The notes under the pieces: model-generated | Databases searched by the model: none | Told to the model about the DNA's origin: nothing | What the model saw: only the letters and a program-made list of their open reading frames with translations | Made by a program: the position numbers and the translations under genes | Part shown: positions 51,101 through 61,325 of the stretch, piece by piece | Numbering within the stretch: the first letter of the stretch is position 1 | Layout: each line of letters starts with the position of its first letter | Assembly (NCBI GenBank): GCA_949358305.1 | Contig: OX442318.1 | Span: 2,218,501-2,282,500, forward strand | DNA from: Strigamia acuminata | Lineage: Eukaryota; Arthropoda; Chilopoda; Geophilomorpha; Linotaeniidae | Direction of reading: 5' to 3' | DNA length: 64,000 bases

Positions 51101-53512
51101 TTACCTAAGACAGCAATTCCGAATGCTGTCCAAATTTGCCGATTCAGCAAAACTAAGGAAACATTGCAAATGTGGTGATCTATGTGAAGTAACAACACTT
51201 CACGCGAGATATGAAGAATTGTATAGTTCTCAGTCAGCGCTCGAAGTTATGATTGTCAATAATCATGTCCGAACATTGCAAGAACGTATTTCGTACGACA
51301 TAATCTCTTTACTGTGCGACATTGGTGGAAACATTGGACTCTATTTTGGAATGTCTTGTTTAACGCTGGTCCAAATTTTTGCTCATGGCTGCAAAATGCC
51401 CTTTATGAAGTTCAGCAAAATGACAAAGGCAAATTCCAGATTGCAGCACAAAATTCAGACGATTCTTGAAAAAATACAGAAATCAGAAAAAAAAATCTTC
51501 CGCCAGCAGAAACTGAAAAACTTGGTTTTCCTAATTTTGATCGTCATGTCGGTTTATAATGTTTGTAATCAAGTGATCACTTATTTTGATTATCCACTCG
51601 TCAAAACTGTTAGTCTCGCAAGAGATGACATTATCCACTATCCACTCGTTGTGAGTTGTCCAGACAGTGAAAAAATAGCTAAAGCTAAAAATAAATTAGA
51701 AACAAAACTTGGTACTGATTGCTCTAATTACCAACTCATTGACTTACTCCACCCTCAATCTCCATATGCAAACAATTCAGTCCAATTATGGAAGGACTCT
51801 ACAGATAATGATGATGGAGTATACATCGAAGAGGTGGTAGGCAAGCTACACCAGCAGTGGTATGTAAGTCATTGAAATTCTAATTCGCACAAAACTTATT
51901 TAAATGTGGTCTTTGACGCAATCCCATTCCTCAATATCCTTCTTACTACGTGTTTAGAAAAAGCGCACTTTGCAAATCACACACAATTAATGTCTCCAAA
52001 TCATTGCATGGCAGAATGCAGTCATTTGATTGGCTGCAACCAAAATTTTACACTGAATGGATTCTTTGCAATAACTATACACGGTACTCGTACGCGACAC
52101 ACTATTTATTTCCAAGCACCTTTAATCAGCATATGGTCAGCAAGTGAAAACAAAATTGTTTTGTCACAAAAAAGTCGTGCATGCTAAACTCTTAATTAAA
52201 ATTTTGTGTGAACTTGTAAATTAATTATAAAAATATGTATTTTCCTAGTACAAAAAGATTGATCCTAAAATTCTAAACATATCGTACTTGTCAACAGTCT
52301 TCGGAATGTGCATAGTGTTTAAGAAAGGTAAGTCGAAAAGAGCGAGGCAAAGGGATTGAATGTTCGGCGTCGAATGTTTATTTCGCCAAAAATGATATGA
52401 AGAAAGATTAGGGGATTAATGGAGCCCAACTCCGAGATTGTCAAAAGTGAGCCCAGGGCGGGCCCCAGTGACAGCGCGTGGTCTTGCATGGGCCCGTGGT
52501 CAGCGATGGAAACTGCGACGATACCAAAGTGGTCACTGTACAAGTATTTAACTAAACTCAAATACCTTTCTCTTTCACTTTTAAATGTTTACAGTTGATC
52601 AGCCATATTCTCCAAAGCAAAACAATATAATTTTCAGAGATGGATACGTGCCATATTGCAAGTATCGGCATACTTGCGCCCATAAATGCATGGAAAATCA
52701 ACCAGTGAGAAATTGTATGGATTTACTTTTCATTCCGATGTTTATTTCTTTAAATTCATTGCAGACCTTCGTTCTGTCACGAAATCACTTTTTTCATCCC
52801 AAACACATTTTTATTGTACAAGGAATCACGAAACTTAAAATTGATCTTTCACGCCAAACGGTAGAATTTCTGTACTTTGAAACATCACTATTGTTTTTTT
52901 TTTGCTAAATTTGTAATTTCCAGCTAATTCGACTAAATACTCCCAAAAGTCCTTGTCAAGCTAATAATCTTGTTGTCGAATGTGAACAGAACTGTTTCAG
53001 ACAGAAGCTTGACCAGCACAAGCACTCATTTAAATGCAAGTGAGTTTCTATCAATTTAACACATTACTTTGTACTGTGCATCAACAAGATTAAAAATTAT
53101 GAATTTCAAACTGCTAAGCTTAAATCAGATTTCAAAATTAGAAATGCACTGACACCATTCATTTTATTCTATTAGATTACCCTTCATGGAAAATAGTTCA
53201 TTACCGCATTGCGAGAATACCGCATCAGCAAAGACAACTACCAAACTTTATTTGGAGATTCAGTTCAAGACAAATCCACAGAAAGACTGCTCCTGCATAG
53301 CACGTTGTAAAGAAACAATATTCATACCTACAATAATTAAACAAGCAATTGAATGGACTGATGAGATTAATTACAGTATTGACAGTAACATCCGAGAAGT
53401 AATAGAAGAACAGAAAGTAATTTCCATTGTCAAATTACTCTGTCAAATCGGATCAATTTTTGGTATTTTGATCGGTCTTTCAATATTTTCCCTTGTTGAA
53501 TATTTCATTTGA
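45171..53512 (+). CDS. DEG/ENaC two-unit channel gene C (best-preserved copy)
   Basis: Exons: 45171-45698, 45758-45830, 45895-45974, 48567-48689, 50231-50319, 51056-51863, 52249-52327, 52595-52704, 52765-52860, 52924-53039 and 53176-53512. They close in frame to 812 residues. Unit 1 has a basic N-terminus, TM1 (about residues 59-78), an extracellular domain, a cysteine cluster ending CKCGDLC, and TM2 with filter motif GMS (396-398). A lysine-rich linker of about 40 residues (412-452) leads directly to unit 2: TM1 (about 454-473) followed by TYFDYPLVKTVSLARDD, cysteine cluster CSCIARC, and TM2 with GLS (801-803), ending the protein. The order in-out-in-out-in fits the family topology. The His-Gly gating motif before TM1 is not seen in either unit. 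One more exon between 51864 and 52248 cannot be excluded. Family members are trimeric cation channels; ligand and tissue are unknown. Confidence 0.85.
46600..48060 (+). pseudogene. Degenerate Ty3/gypsy pol fragment in gene C intron
   Basis: It lies in the intron between the exons at 45895 and 48567, the same intron that carries the gypsy element of gene B. Recognisable parts are an RT segment with AQAFYNIKIADKDQ (about 46758-46800), YLDD (46883-46894), the RNase H end with RWILDLQDF (about 47612), and the integrase zinc-finger region ending CTQC (about 47895-48023). Frames are interrupted by stops and shifts and no LTRs were found. The composition is clearly more GC-rich than the host intron. 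It differs from the copy in B, so it is an independent insertion. Confidence 0.7.
49229..49450. mobile_element. Solo right end of the ACCGCCAAA Mutator-like family
   Basis: The segment with ggcggtcattggctgttgtt, accattgg and cttggcggttgtgaattggc, ending gtagtgtcgtg, matches the right arm of the element at 16145-17146. The left arm is missing. It lies in the equivalent intron of gene C. Confidence 0.7.
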
Positions 53513-54479
53513 TTCAAAAGTCAAAAAAAGCATTTCAATTTTTCAATCTCTTATTTCATTTAATTATTTCATTTTCCACAAACATTTCATTCGGATTTTA
53601 TAAAAGCATTGAAAATGTAACTAAAAAGTAACACACACTGGTGCATCATCCTCTGTACGCACGACTTTTGTTAATTGCAGTAAAAATTTCACCATAAACT
53701 TCACTTCTATTCACTATTGCAGCTGGTGTAGTGTTATTCACTGCATATTTAACATTTAAATTTTGCTGCACAAGGTTCAAAAGCATAACCGACTGATTAT
53801 AGTGCAACGGCAACTTCAGAAATATTTAAAAAAAATCACAGACATAAAATGCATTTAATCTCAAAAACTAAAAATAAAATAATGTAGAGTTAAATAACTG
53901 AAGCTGTGAATAATCAACAAACTTCGATTCATGTTCAATATATGAAACTTCAAAGGTTTTGCAAAACATATAGAGCCCCTCTATTAATGCATGTCCCTCT
54001 AGTACTAGATTTAAGTTTAGATTTAGGTTAGCTCAATGTTCCAGTCACTAAAGTGTTTTAGTATCTACTTAACCACCTTTTAAGTACACATTGCTATTTC
54101 AGAAGTATTTGTCTCAAATGTAACAACGTCATCAATTTTCAAAAATTTCAAATGTTTATTAAAATTTATAAATTATTTCCAAATTTTGTACTATTACAAA
54201 GTAAAAACAACATTTTGAGGTTTGAGAAATCGGACGGCCTACGCACGGCTATGCATGGCTCTGCCTAAACGTCCCATCGTATGAAGTACTGAAAGTATTC
54301 TTAGTAAATTGTTGAATAATGGAACACACAATTTGTTAGATGTATTTAAGCCAAAAACAGACACAACCATTCCATGAATGCATGCTATAGTTTTCACATT
54401 CTCAAAGTTGAGCATCACTAACATGTACGGTAATCTTTAAAAGCACATTGATACACCACTTAATATCCTTAATATTTAA
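53513..54479. other. Gene C 3' flank
   Basis: The first part matches the flank of gene B after 28196 (ggattttataaaagcattga at 53595 and 28258; ataactgaagctgtgaataa at 53895 and 28455). No gene is seen. Confidence 0.6.
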
Positions 54480-55135
54480 TTCTATCAAAAATGTATTTAA
54501 TCTTGTGTGTATTTAAATCTAAATGTATTTATTCTTGTGTGTATTTAAATCTAAATGTATTTAATCTTGTGTGTATTTAAATCTAAATGTATTTAATCTT
54601 GTGTGTATTTAAATCTAAATGTATTTAATCTTGTAATTCAAATCTAAAAGTATTTAATCTTGTAATTCAAATCTAAAAGTATTTAATCTTGTAAATTAAA
54701 TCTAAAAGTATTTAATCTTGTAATTCAAATCTAAAAGTATTCAATCTTGTAATTCAAATCTAAAAGTATTTAATCTTGTAATTCAAATCTAAAAGTATTT
54801 AATCTTGTAATTTAAATCTAAAAGTATTTAATCTTGTAATTTAAATCTAAAAGAATTCAATCTTGTAATTTAAATCTAAAAGTATTTAATCTTGTAATTT
54901 AAATCTAAAAGTATTTAATGTCATATGTTTTTAAATCTAAATGTATTTAATGTCATGTTTTTAAATCTAAATGTACCTATTTAATGTCATATGTTTTTAA
55001 ATCTAAAAGTATTTAATGTCATATGTTTTTAAATCTAAATGTATTTAATGTCATGTTTTTAAATCTAAATGTACCTATTTAATGTCATATGTTTTTAAAT
55101 CTAAATGTATTTAATGTCATATGTTTTTAAAGTAA
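54480..55135. repeat. Degenerate AATCTTGTAATTCAAATCTAA-type tract
   Basis: Units of about 27-32 bp containing aatcttgtaattcaaatcta followed by aaagtattt repeat irregularly, with variants tgtgtgtattt and atgtcatatgtttttaaatc. Position and sequence match the pure 27-bp array downstream of gene B, so this is the unexpanded homolog. Confidence 0.85.
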
Positions 55136-56820
55136 AATCTTTCATCTAAAATATAACATTGGCTAACCAGTGGTCGTAGCTACTCAACTCCGTTTCAATG
55201 GCTGTTAACAACTTTAAAATGCACTCTCTCTTCTCGTTTCTGAATCGTCTCTACTGGGAATGGCCTCGGATTCCAGCAGAACACATCTCAGGACCAATAA
55301 CGGGAAAATATCTGGGTTGTACACATGGGTTAACCATATGTAATTTCGTGTAAATCATAAAAATAAACTGAATGACAACAAAATACAAGTTGTTACGAGT
55401 CTCCTAGTTTCTCCATCAATCTGACGATTTAAAATTAATAACAATCAAACAACAAACTATTGGTAGAAAATTCCGATATCTAGCATTACAACACATGTTT
55501 GCATCACTTGCAACACACCGAGTGACAAGTGACCATTCATCACACACAATGCAGGTAAACTCGAAAAAAACCCTAATTTTCAGCAAAAATAATAGAATTT
55601 TCCAACCAGCAATTCTATTTCTACAATTTCCCCGTCAGGAAAATGTAAAAAAAAAAAAAAGGAAAGCCAAATACCTCGTTAAATTGCTGAAATTCTCCAA
55701 TCACACCTAATCTCCTCTCTGAGCAAATTCAAATTTCATTTTCTCAATCTCGAGTCTCATCATACCGCATCGTGGCCTCGACATACTTCTGCTAACGGGT
55801 TTATCACTAGATAATGCTCGATAATTAACATCATCAAACTAAAAGACAAAATAATAAATAAATAAATAAAATGACCGTGCAAGCGAAAACATTTGTCACC
55901 AAAAGACAAGAGTTCTTAACAAATCACTAAACCGAACCCAACTGCCTATGATTTTTCCATTCATCAATAAACATAAATTTACTATTTTTACAAAATTCCC
56001 GGACCGATAGTATAAATGTTAGAAATAATATGAAAATAAATCGAATTTTCCTAAATTTCTTAGAGTAAAACACAAAAAAAAATAGTTTTTTCAAAAACTA
56101 AAAAAAAAAAAAAAAAAAATCGCACTCATTCTGTTGCGGTGTTTGAATTTCATTAGTTCATCAGTTCATCGGACCAAAATGTTGTGTTAATCCACAAATT
56201 AATCTCACCAAATTGAAATACTAATTCGGTGAATAATAAGAATGCAACATACCGCCATCTTCACATTTAGACCTTGCCATTGGAAAATTAATGGAACACG
56301 GGCCAGGTTCTCTGAAAGCTTTATATTTCATTTTAATTAATCAATTTATTTTATTGGATAAAATTAAGATAACTAACTTATTCATCAAACACCAGAAATC
56401 CTCCGTCACACCTGAAAATCAAAACTGCCCGTCCAATGCGTCGTGAACCTTCATCGTCGGATTCGCCTATTTTCAACTTCATTGTTGACGAATAACTGGC
56501 ATGAATGTTTCGATTGCTCCATTTGACTATTCAACGCCTTTTACAACTGATAATTTTACTGTTATTCACGTTTTCTTCAAGTTTATTGCGCTCGCATACC
56601 ACTTCTTGATCAACAAGAACATGAACTGCTAATGCGACACGAATGCCATCTAGGGTTAAAAAGTTTAAAATATTAAAAACTTCAAAATATTACAAAATTG
56701 TATTCGCAACAAAAGAAAATAAAACTATAGCGAAACAATAAATCGAAATAAGAATTTTTCTGCGAATCAATTTCAATTTCAATGAAATCACCGTATATCG
56801 TCAAACACTATCGCTATCAG
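55136..56820. other. Gene C downstream flank
   Basis: This region is homologous to 36301-38700 downstream of B in patches. I see no gene; the 71-codon ORF at 55495 overlaps the conserved non-coding flank. Confidence 0.5.
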
Positions 56821-57165
56821 ATGCAACAGCGGAGATAAAATCAACTATAAAAAACAACATCCGGCCGTCGGTCAAGGTAGCGTGTTATCACGGTCCTAAC
56901 ATTCTGAATTCGCGGTTGATTCCGAGCGATCGCGACGAGAAAATACCACTATACATTCCCCAAAAAATCTGGGACGACATTACGAGTGACGGATCGAAGA
57001 ATAAACCATTGAAAACATTGCTACAAGTGAGTTACATAAATCCATTAACACGAACTATGACATTTTTTTAAACTTTGGTTGCAGACATTTCGGCCGGCTA
57101 CTAAATACCCATTTCCTTCATTCCAAGTGAACAAAACCATCAAACATTACCAGGAATTCTATTAA
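56821..57165 (+). CDS. Short unrecognised gene upstream of AsnRS (start unresolved)
   Basis: Two exons read in one frame: about 56821-57026 (including VACYHGPNILNSRLIPSDRD) and 57085-57165 (starting TFRPATKYPFPSFQV and ending HYQEFY before TAA). The intron of 58 nt has clean GT and AG. The codon use looks coding. I find no in-frame ATG, so an upstream exon or a different start is likely; an acceptor-like ag lies at 56819-56820. No transmembrane segment is evident. I do not recognise the family. The stop is 41 nt from the start codon of the next gene on the same strand. Confidence 0.5.
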
Positions 57166-57206
57166 AACCAAAAGAAAAAATCACAACACACTATAACTAA
57201 AGAAAA

Positions 57207-59047
57207 ATGGAAAAGAATCCTAGTTTAGACGAAGCTAAACAAATCAAAATCCGCGAAAGTGTGCGCGGACGAAGCGAAAATGTTAAAATATTCGGATGGG
57301 TGCATCACATTACACGCCAGGGTAATTAAATTGATTAATTAATTACCTTTAATAATTAAATTTATCAGGAAAATCGTCGATGTTCGTCGTTCTTCGTGAC
57401 GGCACCGGGTTCCTTCGATGCGTAATGACCGACGTGCAATGTCAAACGTCCGAAGCGCTTTCGTTAGCTCCGGAGTCGGCGATATGTGTTTACGGTGTTA
57501 TTAAACAACTACCGAAAGGGAAAACGGTTTGTTCGTTCGTATTAAAGGTTGGAAAGGTGGAAATTAATTTGTCGATATTTTTCAGGTTTACGACGGGCAC
57601 GAATTATCGGTTTCTTACTGGGAATTAATCGGGGCGGCTCCAGCGGGTGGCGCCGACCAACTTTTGAACGAACAAGCACACGTCGACGTGCAATTGGATA
57701 ACAGGCACATGATGATTCGACGAGAGGATGTAAATAACCTAAAAATGAAATTAATTAATGAAAATAAAATTAACATTTTGTAATATTTTAATTTTTAACA
57801 GACGGCGAAAATTTTGAAACTCCGGTCGGTCGTTACGCGAGCATTTCGCGAGCATTATTTCCACGAAGGATATTTCGAGGTGAAATAATCAACTAAAATA
57901 TTAAATAACACGACTGAATTGTCTCATTTTATTTATTAAATAGATTACTCCTCCGACAATAATGCAAACACCCATCGAGCCCGGTTCTAATCCATTTAAA
58001 TTAGATTATTTCGGTGAAGAAACACTTCTAACCACAAGTTCCCAACTGTATCTAGAAACAGCTCTTCCGGCTTTGGGAGACGTTTTTTGCATCGCGGAGT
58101 CGTTTCGTGCCGAACCGTCGGCAACTCGGCGTCATTTAGCGGAGTAAAACCACTTGAGTTTTAATTATTTTAAAAAAAAAACGTCTAAAAATACAGATTC
58201 ACTCACGTTGAAGCCGAATGCCCGTTCATTACATTCGACGAACTTCTGCACAAAGTGGAATTCCTCATTTGTGATGTCGTCGATCGAGTCTTAAAATCGC
58301 CTTACGGATCTTTAGTTTACGATTTTAATCCCGTAATTCTAAAATTTCAAATTATTGTTTTATTAAACAAAATATAATATATAAAAACGTAGAATTTCAA
58401 ACCACCGAAACGACCATTTAAACGCATGGATTATTCGGAAGCGATTAAATATCTTAAGGAGCACGAAATTAAGAAAGAAGACGGCGGTTACTACAAATTT
58501 GGAGAAGTATGAAATATAATATTTAATACAATATTATATATAATATAATATTTAACTCGGATTAATGCGCCATTTTTTGTACCCAGGACATTCCAGAAAC
58601 GCCGGAGCGAAGAATGACCGACGAAATTAACGAACCCATCATGTTATGTCGCTTTCCGGCAGAAATAAGGAATTTTCATACGCAGAAATGCGAGGAAGAC
58701 GAACGATTGGCCCAGTCGGTCAATGTTCTTCTCCCCGGGGTTGGAGAAGTTGTCGACGGTGCCATGAGGATTTGGGATTACGACGAGCTGCTTGAAGAAT
58801 ACGAGCGTGACCAGATCGATCCTACTTCCTACTATTGGTACACAGACCAGGTAAATTGTTATTTCAACGAATAAAATTAAATGTAATGATGTTTTTTTTC
58901 TCTACTGTGTTTTAGAGAAAGTTCGGTTCGTGTCCGCACGGTGGCTACGGGCTGGGATTGGAGCGATTTCTTACGTGGTTACTCAACAGACACCACATCT
59001 GTGACGTATGTCTGTATCCACGCTTCGTAGGGCGATGTAAGCCTTAG
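57207..59047 (+). CDS. NARS1: Asparaginyl-tRNA synthetase, cytosolic type
   Basis: It charges tRNA-Asn with asparagine in cytosolic translation (class IIb synthetase). Nine exons: 57207-57321, 57369-57526, 57586-57729, 57802-57879, 57944-58143, 58197-58332, 58393-58506, 58587-58850 and 58916-59047, giving 446 residues with every phase consistent. The N-terminal OB-fold anticodon domain ([16 protein letters not shown]) is followed by the hinge APAGGAD and [14 protein letters not shown]. The catalytic core has [21 protein letters not shown], motif 2 ([14 protein letters not shown]) and motif 3 ([12 protein letters not shown]), ending [12 protein letters not shown]. The eukaryotic-type sequence separates it from AspRS. 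The lysine-rich N-terminal extension of animal AsnRS (about 100 residues) is absent with this start. A polyadenylation signal (aataaa) lies at about 59079. Confidence 0.95.
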
Positions 59048-59284
59048 ATTTTGAAGAAACCAAACAAGGATGAGGTTTGTAATAAAGAAAAAATTATAAT
59101 GAGAAGAATTCTGATTTTAACGAATCTTGCGAAGTAATGAAGCAAAATACTAATTGCATGAATAACAAATAAATGATGTTATTTATGGCTTGTCCAGTTT
59201 ATTTCAGTACTTTGAAGTAAGTTTTGCCAGGGGATGCCCCCAATATGGGCATCCGGTCCCTGGCTAACCAGTCTAATTTTTTAA

Positions 59285-59644
59285 CCCTCCCCAACCCAAC
59301 CTAGGGTCAATTTTGACCTCCAAAAGTGTTTTTATTTTTTTTCTCAAAAACTATTGGGATTTTCATTCTGAAATTTCATGTATTTTCATTTAACATCATA
59401 ACAAACAATAAAAAAAATAATAGATTTAAAAATCGCAAAAAAAAATTTTCACAAAATTCCTTTGTTTACTCGCTACTTTTGAATGCAATGTCAATTATTT
59501 TTGTCGCTTTCTTTTGACAAATACCGAATTGCTTAAATTTCTTCAGAAACATGAAATACTCAGAGAATAAAACCATTTTCACTCATTTTTGGAAAAATTT
59601 TTTCGGCTTGGGGTAAAAAATGACCCAGGTTGGGGCTGCGAGGG
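59285..59644. mobile_element. piggyBac-like MITE with TTAA duplication
   Basis: The ends ccctccccaacccaacctag and (inverted) caggttggggctgcgaggg are imperfect inverted repeats flanked by TTAA at 59281-59284 and 59645-59648. A TTAA duplication with CCC ends is characteristic of piggyBac. The interior is AT-rich and has no transposase. Confidence 0.75.
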
Positions 59645-59888
59645 TTAAATAATCAGACCAGTAAATTAATCTGTTAAACATACAACATTATTTAAATAAT
59701 TCTTTACTCAATAAAATTTACAGGTTTTATTAAATAAAGATGAATTTCAATATTGCCTCGTGATGCTGCGTCTACGAGACAGTTTTCAGTGCTGGGAATG
59801 TGCTCAGTGATGACAGTAATATCCCGTTCCATTGCCCGGAACCATAAATCCCTTATGAAACAGAATTTCCCTCTTCTTGTTCTCGTTG

Positions 59889-60122
59889 ATATCATGAACC
59901 AAGGATAACATGGAGACATATCCACATGGTCAGTGCGTTTTGCCACTGATGGCGCTACATAATACGTATACAGCCGCACTGTACTCTGGAATGAAAACCG
60001 GTAACAAAAACGGCAAGCAATGCATGACATGTGATTGCCGTCATCCAATCGGTGCACAGAACAACGAATCAAAAGGAAATAACATGGATACGTGTCCACG
60101 TTATCCTTGGTTCATGGTGATA
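59889..60122. mobile_element. TIR MITE with ~38-bp termini
   Basis: The left end atatcatgaaccaaggataa and the right end (ttatccttggttcatggtga) are inverted. The overlapping ORFs inside are not supported as genes. Confidence 0.65.
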
Positions 60123-60239
60123 TTTTTTTTTCCCCGGCACTTATTCGGACCCGACTGGCAATTTTTAGTCTATCTATAGACTAAAATCAATAAATTTGTT
60201 GTATATTCGTATTTTATACAAGATGCCCAAAAAATTTGC

Positions 60240-60515
60240 TAAGCGTACCGAACCCCCTCGTTTAAACGCCTGGGCGTTTAATAGTCTTTTTGAACCGACC
60301 CATCTGGCGCCAATTTGAAGCCCGGCGTTTATTTGGGCCCGGCGCATAACTGAAAAAAACGGCAATTTGTCGCAAAAAATATGATTTTTTCTGCAAAAAT
60401 CACCCGGCACTTAATCGGAGCCGGCGCCAATTCCGTAAATCGCCAATGACTGCCCGGCGCTAAAACGGGCCTGGCATCTTAATGAACCCGGGCGTTTAAA
60501 CGAGGCGGTACAGTA
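60240..60515. mobile_element. TIR element with CTCGTTTAAACGC ends
   Basis: The left end cgtaccgaaccccctcgttt and the right end (gcgtttaaacgaggcggtac) are inverted. The interior repeats words such as cggcgc and gcgccaatttg. Related words occur at 15243-15300 and a solo end at 39570-39600, so it is a dispersed family. Confidence 0.6.
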
Positions 60516-61325
60516 GTCATTTATCTCCACACAACGCCGCATCTAAAAAAAAAAGAAAACATTAAAACAAATATTAAATGGAAACGATTTATTCCTCTCA
60601 ATTGAATTAATAAAATTTCATGGAATTCTAGAGGCACAAAAGGCATGGGGAGCAGAAAAACAAACTCTATATACTTCAATTTTTCCCATTGTTTTTTTTT
60701 TTCTTAAATTTTCCAAAATTAAAATATTAAGAAAATAAAAATAAAAGAGAAAAAAAAATCCTTTACAAAGTGTACATCTGGAAAAATCCACGTAGGGAAA
60801 AAAAGAAAACAGAAATAAATAACCGAAACAATATGGTACAAGGGATATAAAAAGAGGAATTAATCAATCAATCAATCAATCAATATGGTACAATGTCACT
60901 ACAAATTGTGCAAAATTTGTTATTTCTGGAATGTTAAATCCTCGATCCGGAATGTCCGTAACAAAACAAAGGAAAAACACAACAAAACGACGGTTTTCCT
61001 TCCCACGTTCCGAATGTCTAAAAACTCGTCCGTCAAACGTTGCATTGCTCTTTTTTCAGTTTGATCCGTAAAATTAAACACGTTTGCTATAGTTATTTGG
61101 TATCCAAAAATTCAAGAATCGAAAAATTAAAAATTAAAAAAAAAAAATGTCTAAAAACACGACGATTCCTCCGTTTATTATGTTTATTAAAAAACCTATG
61201 GGGTCAACGTATACCGCACGATTTGGAGGAATTTGAAAGAGAGCCGACTAAACCACTTTAATCCGCTCCTGCGAATTGTTACATCCGGGTAACTGCTGCC
61301 AATAGAAACGGAGTTGCACACGTTC
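60516..61325. other. Spacer / 3' UTR region
   Basis: AT-rich sequence without a supported gene. Part may be the 3' UTR of the minus-strand gene ending at 61326; a tcaa tetranucleotide run lies at about 60865-60884. Confidence 0.4.
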
